A stretch of DNA of 9,090 nt from Motiliproteus sp048265065 (GTDB lineage Bacteria > Pseudomonadota > Gammaproteobacteria > Pseudomonadales > Balneatricaceae), in contig JBLXCH010000132.1 in NCBI GenBank assembly GCA_048265065.1, forward strand, positions 1-9,090, read 5' to 3'. Positions 1 to 6,076 of the stretch are shown here, piece after piece. Positions within the stretch are counted from its first letter, which is position 1. The number at the start of each line of letters is the position of its first letter. The position numbers and the translations under genes were made by a program. The notes below the pieces were generated by a model that saw only the letters and a list, made by a program, of their open reading frames with translations, did no database searches and was not told where the DNA came from.

Positions 1-765
1 GCCCGGTCCGAGGTGAAGGAGCTATTCGTCCAGCCCGCCTCCGGTGATGCGGGTACTGCAGTCGGCGCCGCCGCGTATGTGTCGCACCAGCGCGGCGTGC
101 CGGTGGAGAAGATGGAGCACGTCTACCTTGGTCCGTCCTACTCCAACGAGGACGTGATTGCCGCCTGCGCCAAACACCCGAACAAGCCAGTGTTCAAACA
201 GATCGCCAACACGCCCGAGCGCATCGCCAAGATCATGGTCGATGGCAACCCGGTCGCCTGGTTCCAGGGGCGTATGGAGTTTGGCCCACGTGCCCTCGGC
301 GGTCGCTCGATCATCGGCTGCCCGAGCATTCCAGGCGTGGCCGACCGCATCAACGAGCAGATCAAGTTCCGTGAGCGCTGGAGGCCCTTCTGCCCCTCCA
401 TGCTCGATACCGTGGCCGAGCAGATGCTCAAGGTCGATCACCCGAGCCCCTTCATGACCTTCACCTTCGAAGTCAATGATGAGTGGAAGGAGCGCGTCAG
501 CGAAGTCGTCCACGAAGACGGCACCTCCCGCGCCCAGGTCCTCGAGCGCCGCCATAACCCGCGCTGGTATGACCTGATGCTGGAGCTGGAAAAACTCACC
601 GGCAACGGCGTCTCGCTGAACACCTCCCTCAACCGCCGCGGCGAACCGATGATCTGCTCACCGACCGACGCGTTGAACATGTTCTACGGCTCGGATCTGC
701 AGTACCTGATCATGGAGGATGTGTTGGTGGTGAAGGATGACAAGGATTGGTATGACAGCCTCTGA
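1..765 (+). CDS. wapO: Carbamoyltransferase (LPS core heptose type), C-terminal part, 5' truncated by window edge
   Basis: The frame is open from base 1, and the GTG at 13 is only an internal Val codon, so this is the last 254 residues of a protein whose family is usually about 580 residues. Visible motifs are typical of NodU/CmcH/TobZ-type carbamoyltransferases: QPASGDAGTAVGAA near the left edge, GRMEFGPRALGGRS at about residues 89-102, KFRERWRPFCPS, and a late TSLNRRGEP. In this family carbamoyl phosphate and ATP give carbamoyl-adenylate in the C-terminal YrdC-like domain, and the carbamoyl group is passed to a sugar hydroxyl in the N-terminal Kae1-like domain. That N-terminal domain lies mostly outside the window. 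In Pseudomonas the LPS heptose II carries a 7-O-carbamoyl group, and the homologous gene (PA5005, as I recall) lies next to wapH as here. Substrate and symbol are inferred from that context; the family call is firm. The stop overlaps the next gene. Confidence 0.9.
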   Translation, partial: ARSEVKELFVQPASGDAGTAVGAAAYVSHQRGVPVEKMEHVYLGPSYSNEDVIAACAKHPNKPVFKQIANTPERIAKIMVDGNPVAWFQGRMEFGPRALGGRSIIGCPSIPGVADRINEQIKFRERWRPFCPSMLDTVAEQMLKVDHPSPFMTFTFEVNDEWKERVSEVVHEDGTSRAQVLERRHNPRWYDLMLELEKLTGNGVSLNTSLNRRGEPMICSPTDALNMFYGSDLQYLIMEDVLVVKDDKDWYDSL

Positions 766-1849
766 TCAGTGGGTGTTGCAGTTCTGCCACGGTTACGATG
801 GTCCCTTCCTTGATTGCGCGCGGCAGTACGCCGCGCTTTTCGTTGGTACGACTTACAAGGTTTGCACCGTATATCTGACTGGCGCACCCAGTGATGAAGT
901 TGTAAAAGGTTCGGCTTCGGACGAAGTGCTGTTTCTCAACTACAGCAGCCGCGACGTGCGTGGGCTGAAGTTGAAGGCTATCCGAGACATCCACCGCATC
1001 GCCGCCTCGCGCGATTTCGTCCTGTGCATCGCTCACCGCTTTAAGCCTGTATATGTGGCACTGCTAGGAACTGATCTGCCGGTTATCGGCGTCCATCATG
1101 CCTTTGGCGACTACCAACGCCGTCCCCGTCAGCTCTTTGCCAACTTCTATCGAAAGCGTCTGGCGCTGCTCGGTGTGTCCAATGCGGTGCGTGACGATAT
1201 TCGCGCATGCTTGCCGAGCTGGCCGTCTGATCGTATCGAGACCCTATACAACCGCATCGATATCGAGGCAGTGCAGGCCGAGCAGGTTTCTCGCGAGGAA
1301 GCTCGCGATCATCTGGGCTTGCCGCAGAACGCGTGGATCGTTGGCAACGTTGGGCGTTTGCACCCAGACAAGGATCAGGCAACGCTGATTCGAGGCTTTG
1401 CACTGGCCTTGCCGGATCTGCCTGCCGGCAGTCTGCTCGCGATCATGGGTAGCGGAAGGCTGGAGGCTTCCCTGAGGTCGCTTGCTGCCGAGCTGGGTGT
1501 AGCTGAGCAGGTGTGCTTTCTTGGCCAGGTATCTAACGGACGTAATTACTTCAAGGCCTTCGATGTATTCGCCCTGACCTCCGATCATGAGCCGTTCGGC
1601 ATGGTGCTGCTTGAGGCAATGGCGGCGGAGGTGCCGGTGATTTGCAGTGAGTGTGGCGGTGGTGCCGAAGTTGTTCAGGGTGCAGGTGAGTTATTTCCCT
1701 TTGCTCAGCCCGCTGCACTTGCGAATTCCTTGCGTGCACTTTTGCCTGGGTCGGAGGGGCAGTTACTAGCCGCACGCCGTCTGCAAGAGTGTTTCAGTGA
1801 TCAAGCGGCGCGTGAGCGCTTCTGGGCACAGGGATGGATAGCGAACTGA
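752..1849 (+). CDS. wapH: WapH-like GT4 glycosyltransferase of the LPS core
   Basis: A 365-residue GT-B-fold glycosyltransferase expected to act at the cytoplasmic membrane face, adding a core sugar from a nucleotide-sugar donor. The N-terminal acceptor half carries HRFKP (95-99) and an HHAFGDY element (115-121). The C-terminal GT4 donor half has GRLHPDKDQ (201-209) and the retaining EX7E motif with E280 and E288 in the EPFGMVLLEA stretch. I chose ATG 752 because AAGG at 742-745 sits six bases upstream. ATG 737, five codons earlier in frame, has its purine run directly against the start. Either start overlaps the end of the carbamoyltransferase gene, implying coupling. The opening residues (QWVLQFCHGYDGPF) and the position next to the carbamoyltransferase gene match my memory of P. 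aeruginosa WapH (PA5004). The exact sugar and linkage cannot be read from the sequence. It is clearly paralogous to the GT4 gene at 2751. Confidence 0.87.
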   Translation: MTASDQWVLQFCHGYDGPFLDCARQYAALFVGTTYKVCTVYLTGAPSDEVVKGSASDEVLFLNYSSRDVRGLKLKAIRDIHRIAASRDFVLCIAHRFKPVYVALLGTDLPVIGVHHAFGDYQRRPRQLFANFYRKRLALLGVSNAVRDDIRACLPSWPSDRIETLYNRIDIEAVQAEQVSREEARDHLGLPQNAWIVGNVGRLHPDKDQATLIRGFALALPDLPAGSLLAIMGSGRLEASLRSLAAELGVAEQVCFLGQVSNGRNYFKAFDVFALTSDHEPFGMVLLEAMAAEVPVICSECGGGAEVVQGAGELFPFAQPAALANSLRALLPGSEGQLLAARRLQECFSDQAARERFWAQGWIAN

Positions 1850-2754
1850 TGTTTGATTCGAGGTCAGGGAGTGTGACTGGAAAACCTAGCATTCGCTTTG
1901 TAATCCCATATTTTGGAAATTGGCCCTTTTGGATGCCGCTTTTTCTCGAGTCCTGCAGGCGTAACGCGGATATCGACTGGCTCCTGTTTACTGACTGCGG
2001 TACCCCGCCTGATCTGCCGCAGAACGTGTGCACAGAGCACATCAGCTATGTGGACTACTGTTCGCTGGTGTCTGATCGCCTCGGAATCGATTTCGCGCCT
2101 GACAATGCCTACAAGCTCTGCGATATCAAGCCTGCGTTGGGCTATATCCACGAGGATTGGCTGCAGGGATATGATTTTTGGGCATTCGGAGACCTGGACG
2201 TTATTTACGGCAAGTTGCGCGCATATTTCTCCGCCGAGCGGCTTGCCCGATTCGATCTCTATTCGACACATGCGCGTCGTGTTTCGGGGCACCTCTGCTT
2301 GATACGTAACACCTCTCAGATGAGGGAACTGTTCATGAAGATGCCTCGGTGGAAGGAGCGCTTCATGGATCAAGAGCACCACGCCCTCGACGAGGGGGCT
2401 TTTAGCCGCCTTTTTTTGTGGCGAAAGAATTTCCCTCAGCCTCTTTTCAAACTGGTTGGGTTGTTCAATCCGCTGCGTCGACGCAGCGAGTTTATTGAGG
2501 CCTTCAGTACTCCTGACGGCTGCATTCCATGGATTGATGGCGCTTTCCGTTTTCCACGGCGCTGGTATTGGAACGATGGGTCGTTAACCAATGATCGGGA
2601 CGGGGCTCGGGAATTTCCCTATTTTCACTTTGCGATCTGGAAGCGTGGAGTATGGGCTGAGCGAACTGCGCCGTTGCCGGAAAGGGTGCGGACACTTGCA
2701 TCCCGCCCAGCATGGATGATTGATGAAAACGGCTTATCGGAGTGCGTGCAATGA
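1849..2754 (+). CDS. DUF6625-type putative glycosyltransferase
   Basis: A 301-residue soluble protein with no signal peptide or membrane segment. It opens with SIRFVIPYFGNWPFW (14-28), followed by LFLESC, DWLLFTDC, YKLCDIKPALG (88-98) and WAFGDLDVIYGKLR (111-124). The IPYFG...FTDC and DLDVIYG pattern is what I associate with the DUF6625 family. The D115-x-D117 pair after a hydrophobic strand resembles the metal-binding DxD of GT-A glycosyltransferases, so a sugar-transfer role in the outer core is a reasonable inference, supported by glycosyltransferase neighbours on both sides. The donor, acceptor and linkage are unknown. The start is ATG 1849, which forms a TGATG one-base overlap with the wapH stop and has GGA at 1836-1838 upstream. 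The alternative in-frame ATG 1834 would add five residues and has AGGG directly against it. In the P. aeruginosa PAO1 locus I recall other genes (dnpA, a Mig-14-like gene) at this position, so this looks like a variable slot. Confidence 0.75.
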   Translation: MFDSRSGSVTGKPSIRFVIPYFGNWPFWMPLFLESCRRNADIDWLLFTDCGTPPDLPQNVCTEHISYVDYCSLVSDRLGIDFAPDNAYKLCDIKPALGYIHEDWLQGYDFWAFGDLDVIYGKLRAYFSAERLARFDLYSTHARRVSGHLCLIRNTSQMRELFMKMPRWKERFMDQEHHALDEGAFSRLFLWRKNFPQPLFKLVGLFNPLRRRSEFIEAFSTPDGCIPWIDGAFRFPRRWYWNDGSLTNDRDGAREFPYFHFAIWKRGVWAERTAPLPERVRTLASRPAWMIDENGLSECVQ

Positions 2755-3905
2755 TGGAACGTCGTATCAAAGTCTTGCAGTTGCACCCTGACTACAACAT
2801 CAAAGCACATGATTTTGCTGATTTGGGCGAGCAGATATTCAAGGCTCTGCCGGATGATCGTTACGAGACGGTGAACGCGTTCCTGCGAGGGCGTCCCGCA
2901 CCCGGGGCGCCTGAAAGTCGAGCCAGTCGCTCGGTATATTTTGAGCTTAGTGATGCCCAGCTCAAGGGGCTGCGTATTCGGGCCCTTTGGACGTTGTACC
3001 AGTTTTGCCGCGCCGAGCAGTTCGATGTCGTGATCTGCAACCGCTTCAAGCCCGTCAACATGATGCTGCAGCTCACTCGTTGGCTCAAAGTGCCGCTCTG
3101 TATTGGTATTGCTCACGGCTTTGGCGAATACGACCGTTTTTATCGACGTCGCCAGGCTAAGCGGCTGATCGATAAGTCCTGGCGCTTTGTCGGTGTGTCA
3201 CCTGCGGTTAAACAGTACTTGCTGGACTGCGACTGTGGCTTTACCGAGACCAATACCGTAGCGATTACCAACGCCATTGATATCGAGCAGGCTGCCGGGC
3301 TACAGCATTCGCGTGAAGAGGCGCGTCGCCTGCTTGGGCTGGATGCCGATGTGCGTTTGCTCGGTGCATTGGGGCGCTTGGTGCCAGTCAAGGGTCATAT
3401 CTATCTGCTCCAAGCGTTCGCCGCGCTCAAAGAGCGTTATCCGCAAGTGCATCTGGCGATTATCGGGGATGGGCGTGAAGAAGCACGACTACTGGCGGAG
3501 ATCGAGCGCTTGGGCCTTGCCGGCCGAGTGCATCTGCTCGGTTTTCGTGAGAATGCCCTGCAGTATGTTAGAGCTTTTGACATCTGGACCATGCCGTCAT
3601 TGGCTGAAGGGCTTGGCCTGGCGTTGTTGGAAGGTATGAGTGGGCACCTGCCGGTAATCGCCTCCAATGTGCCGGCCATGCTGCCCCTGATTGAGGGCGC
3701 CGGTGGCATTGCAGTTCCGCCTGCAAATGTTGAGGCGCTCACCCGGGCATTAAACAGCTACCTGCAGCTGAGCGATGAGCAGTTACGAGTCAAGGGCGAG
3801 CAGTCCTACGCCTATTTGTGCGCTAATCACAACATAGAAATCTTTCGTCAGCAGTATCGGCACCTTATTGAAGCGTCGCTGAGTTCGGTGAGAACTTTCT
3901 CATGA
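2751..3905 (+). CDS. GT4 glycosyltransferase, Ssg-like, paralogue of the WapH-like enzyme
   Basis: A 384-residue GT-B glycosyltransferase. The acceptor half has NRFKP (97-101) and AHGFGEY (121-127). The donor half has LGRLVPVKGH (207-216), IIGDG (237-241) and an EX7E motif (E286 and E294 within AEGLGLALLEG). The central stretch NAIDIEQ...SREEARRLLGL matches NRIDIEA...SREEARDHLGL of the upstream GT4 protein, showing common descent. ATG 2751 overlaps the preceding stop by four bases (ATGA) and has GGAG at 2739-2742, eight bases upstream. ATG 2754 and GTG 2742 are weaker choices. Its place between the wapH-like and wapR-like genes corresponds to ssg (PA5001) of P. aeruginosa as I recall it. That gene encodes a surface-polysaccharide glycosyltransferase affecting LPS and exopolysaccharide. 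I leave the symbol blank because the assignment rests on synteny and family only. Confidence 0.85.
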   Translation: MMERRIKVLQLHPDYNIKAHDFADLGEQIFKALPDDRYETVNAFLRGRPAPGAPESRASRSVYFELSDAQLKGLRIRALWTLYQFCRAEQFDVVICNRFKPVNMMLQLTRWLKVPLCIGIAHGFGEYDRFYRRRQAKRLIDKSWRFVGVSPAVKQYLLDCDCGFTETNTVAITNAIDIEQAAGLQHSREEARRLLGLDADVRLLGALGRLVPVKGHIYLLQAFAALKERYPQVHLAIIGDGREEARLLAEIERLGLAGRVHLLGFRENALQYVRAFDIWTMPSLAEGLGLALLEGMSGHLPVIASNVPAMLPLIEGAGGIAVPPANVEALTRALNSYLQLSDEQLRVKGEQSYAYLCANHNIEIFRQQYRHLIEASLSSVRTFS

Positions 3906-4786
3906 GTCACCTCAACCCGTTGGTTAGTGTTGTCATCGCTTCTTACAACCATGCGCCCTATATAGAAGAGTGTATTAAGAGCATATTGATCCAGACCTAT
4001 CCTCATATAGAACTCTTGGTCGTGGATGACGGCTCGACCGACGATAGTGTCGAGCGCATTGGACGACTACAGGCAGAGCATGGTTTCGATTTCCAGGTGC
4101 AACAGAATCAGGGGCTGACACGCACCTTGAATTCAGCCATAGCACGTGCGAAAGGTGAGTTGATTGTCCCTTTTGGGTCGGATGACGTAATGCTCCCGGA
4201 GCGGCTTGCCAAACAGGTAGCGTATCTTGCCGATAAGCCAGAGGTGGGTATTTGTGCTGGCAACATCGAGCTGATCGACTCGGAAGGAAAGCTGTTTCCA
4301 GAGGCCCGCCAGCGGCGAGATATACCTTTTAGGCGCATGGATTTCGACGATGTTTTCATGGAGCGCAAGCCATATGCACCAGCAACCACATTAATGATCC
4401 GCAAGGAAGCACTGGATAAGGTTGGTGGCTTTGATCCAGAGATCCGTCTGGAAGATTTGGCAATCGAGCTGAAAATCACCCATGCCGGCTACTACATCGA
4501 TTGCTTGGGAGAAGTGCTCGCCTGCCACCGAAAGCACATGACTAACTCATCAAAAAATCATCGTTTTATGATTGATAGCATTCTGCGGATTTATGAGTTG
4601 TATAGCGATCATCCGCAATATGAGTTCGTCCGTACGCGTTTCTTGAATTCCATGTTCCTCAAATGCTCAAACCGTGATCGCAACTTGGCGCGGGATTTGC
4701 TGGCACAGATTCCCTTTAAGCATTGGTCAAAGAAAACCTGGCGTGGGTTGATGCGCTTGTATTTTTCGCCGCTGGAAAAGGCTTGA
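3902..4786 (+). CDS. wapR: GT2 glycosyltransferase, WapR-like (putative outer-core rhamnosyltransferase)
   Basis: A 294-residue GT-A family 2 glycosyltransferase. It begins PLVSVVIASYNHAPYIEECI (residues 6-25), then shows VVDDGSTDDS (40-49) for nucleotide binding, GSDD (92-95) as the metal-binding DxD equivalent, and RLEDLAIEL (182-190) where inverting GT2 enzymes place the catalytic acid pair. The last third (about 210-294) is basic and rich in aromatic residues, suggesting peripheral membrane contact. ATG 3902 overlaps the preceding stop as ATGA, and GGTGAGA at 3887-3893 is a well-spaced ribosome binding site. In P. aeruginosa, WapR (PA5000, about 300 residues) is a GT2 enzyme adding the alpha-1,3-linked L-rhamnose that receives O antigen, and it lies beside waaL. 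Length, family and position agree, but the donor sugar is inferred. Base composition is clearly more AT-rich than in the carbamoyltransferase gene. Confidence 0.8.
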   Translation: MSHLNPLVSVVIASYNHAPYIEECIKSILIQTYPHIELLVVDDGSTDDSVERIGRLQAEHGFDFQVQQNQGLTRTLNSAIARAKGELIVPFGSDDVMLPERLAKQVAYLADKPEVGICAGNIELIDSEGKLFPEARQRRDIPFRRMDFDDVFMERKPYAPATTLMIRKEALDKVGGFDPEIRLEDLAIELKITHAGYYIDCLGEVLACHRKHMTNSSKNHRFMIDSILRIYELYSDHPQYEFVRTRFLNSMFLKCSNRDRNLARDLLAQIPFKHWSKKTWRGLMRLYFSPLEKA

Positions 4787-4792
4787 TTTGCA

Positions 4793-5446
4793 ATGGAGCT
4801 TTGGGCGAGGTTCTTGGCTAAACGGAGCAAAAAGAAAATTCGTATGCTGTCCAAGTTTCAGCGTGGGGTGGCGAAGTTTCTTCAGAAATATCCGACCTAT
4901 AAAATTGGTAAAGGAAGCTACGGAATGCCAATTGTCCATGATTGGCATGAGGGCGCCACGTTGGAAATTGGTAGTTATACATCGATTGCCGAGCAGGTAG
5001 AAATTTTTCTCGGAGGCCATCATCGTAGTGACTGGATCACCACTTACCCATTTCCGGCAATGATTGAAGAGGCACAGCATGTTCCGGAATATGCAGTGAG
5101 TCGGGGGGATGTCGTGATTGGCAGTGATGTATGGCTGTGCACCAATAGCATTATCTTGTCAGGTGTGACTGTGGGGCACGGTGCGGTAGTTGCGGCTGGG
5201 GCAGTGGTGAGCCGAGATGTTGCACCCTATTCGATCGTGGCTGGTAACCCTGCTCGGCACATTCGCTGGCGCTTTGATCCCGAGATTTGCGCTGCACTAC
5301 TTCAAAGTGCTTGGTGGGAGTGGCCGGAGCAGGAGGTGCGCGACATCAGTCCTCTTTTGTGCAGTGATCGACTTGAAGATTTTCTTGACTATGCCAGGCA
5401 GCGTTTAATGCCGATAGAAAATAGTTCTACTGGCAGGGCGTCATGA
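4793..5446 (+). CDS. CatB/XAT-like hexapeptide-repeat O-acetyltransferase
   Basis: A 217-residue left-handed parallel beta-helix acetyltransferase. It resembles xenobiotic acetyltransferases (CatB) more than the maltose/galactoside type: GSYTSIAEQVEIFLGGHHRSDW (60-81), YPFPAMIEEA, then hexapeptide turns VVIGSDVWLCTNSIIL and VTVGHGAVVAAGAVVSRDV, IVAGNPARHIRWRF, and a WWEWPEQ tail. His77, just before Arg-Ser-Asp-Trp, aligns with the catalytic His of CatB/PaXAT. The family transfers acetyl from acetyl-CoA to a hydroxyl and works as a trimer in the cytosol. The basic leader at residues 1-40 may contact the membrane. Last in an operon of core glycosyltransferases, it most likely O-acetylates a core sugar or a precursor rather than an antibiotic; this is inference. 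Six bases separate it from the GT2 gene, with AAGG at 4778-4781 eleven bases before ATG 4793. Its last six bases are shared with the convergent kinase-like gene. Confidence 0.82.
   Translation: MELWARFLAKRSKKKIRMLSKFQRGVAKFLQKYPTYKIGKGSYGMPIVHDWHEGATLEIGSYTSIAEQVEIFLGGHHRSDWITTYPFPAMIEEAQHVPEYAVSRGDVVIGSDVWLCTNSIILSGVTVGHGAVVAAGAVVSRDVAPYSIVAGNPARHIRWRFDPEICAALLQSAWWEWPEQEVRDISPLLCSDRLEDFLDYARQRLMPIENSSTGRAS
5441..5446. other. Shared palindromic TCATGA giving the stop codons of two convergent genes
   Basis: TCATGA is its own reverse complement. The TGA at 5444-5446 ends the acetyltransferase on the plus strand, and the complement of 5441-5443 ends the kinase-like gene on the minus strand. 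The two genes overlap tail to tail by six bases, leaving no intergenic space for a terminator. Any transcription stop for either operon must lie inside the opposing gene. Confidence 0.9.
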
Positions 5447-6076
5447 AAGCAGTTTGGCTGTCTTGCCTTTGGCGATTCTGCTATAGCCTTCTTGTAAGGC
5501 ATTAAGATGCTCTTTAAATAGCCATTGCTGATCTTCGCTATAGCGCTGCATGTGTTTCAGGTTGCGCTGACGTTTGCGTTGGCTAAGCGCAAAGCGACTA
5601 ATGCGCATATCTGCAAGATCAATCAACCCCAACTGACCGTCGGGTTGTACCAGTACGTTACCCAAATGCACCGAGCGAAAGTAAACGCCGTTAGTATGCA
5701 GCTTGGCCAAAAGCTCACCAAACAGCTCAATCAGCTGCTGGCGTCGCTCGGCGTCGCTGTTTCCTAATGTCTGGCGCAATGTTTGTCCGGGAAGCGGCCA
5801 ATAATGAACAGCCGTTTTGTTGGTCGGGTCGACCAGCCGATACACTCCAATAATTTTAGGGCTGCTGAACCCTAGCTTTTTTAATCGCGCAGAATTTTCA
5901 GCAAAGCGCTTGGCGTAAGGCTTAAGGGTTTCTCGAGAGAAAAATGGACGTTTGCGAAATAGCTTGAGGAAGCTCCCATCGGTCAACTTCAGTACTTTCG
6001 GACCTAAGCCGTCGAGCTCAATCACTGTGGCGTTGGATGAGAGTCTTTTGAACTCCGATTGAGTGAGAGTGCGCAT
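5441..6076 (-). CDS. Kinase-fold protein of the 'toluene tolerance'/LPS core kinase type, with degenerate catalytic loop
   Basis: A 211-residue cytosolic protein resembling the small RIO/WaaP-like kinases next to waaL in Pseudomonas (compare PA4998). KLTDGSFLKLFRKRP (30-44) looks like the ATP-lysine strand (K38). LLAKLHTNGVYFRSVHLGNVLV (122-143) is the catalytic loop, and QLGLIDLADM (148-157) is the metal-binding DFG equivalent with D153. In most relatives the loop reads H-x-D-x-H-x-x-N. Here F133, R134 and S135 sit where His, Gly and Asp would be, while H137 and N140 remain. Catalysis is therefore uncertain. The C-terminal part is basic, possibly for membrane or LPS contact. I chose the start at 6076 because it forms a TGATG one-base overlap with the waaL stop. 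A longer form from 6145 would add 23 residues lying entirely inside waaL. A role in core phosphorylation or in supporting ligation is inferred from neighbourhood only. Confidence 0.78.
   Translation of the reverse strand: MRTLTQSEFKRLSSNATVIELDGLGPKVLKLTDGSFLKLFRKRPFFSRETLKPYAKRFAENSARLKKLGFSSPKIIGVYRLVDPTNKTAVHYWPLPGQTLRQTLGNSDAERRQQLIELFGELLAKLHTNGVYFRSVHLGNVLVQPDGQLGLIDLADMRISRFALSQRKRQRNLKHMQRYSEDQQWLFKEHLNALQEGYSRIAKGKTAKLLS

Noticed and set aside
22..555. Long minus-strand open frame of 177 codons opposite the carbamoyltransferase
   Set aside because: It lies fully inside a well-supported gene. Its Gly/Ala/Asp/His/Leu-rich product has no recognisable motif and looks like a GC-rich antisense shadow.
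737..751. ATG 737 as the start of the WapH-like gene
   Set aside because: Its GAAGG lies directly against the codon, whereas ATG 752 has a correctly spaced AAGG. The difference is only five residues and cannot be settled without data.
5431..5467. Possible terminator stem GGCAGG ... CTTGCC at the convergent junction
   Set aside because: Only six pairs including a G-T wobble, a loop of about 25 bases and no U-tract, so it does not resemble an intrinsic terminator.
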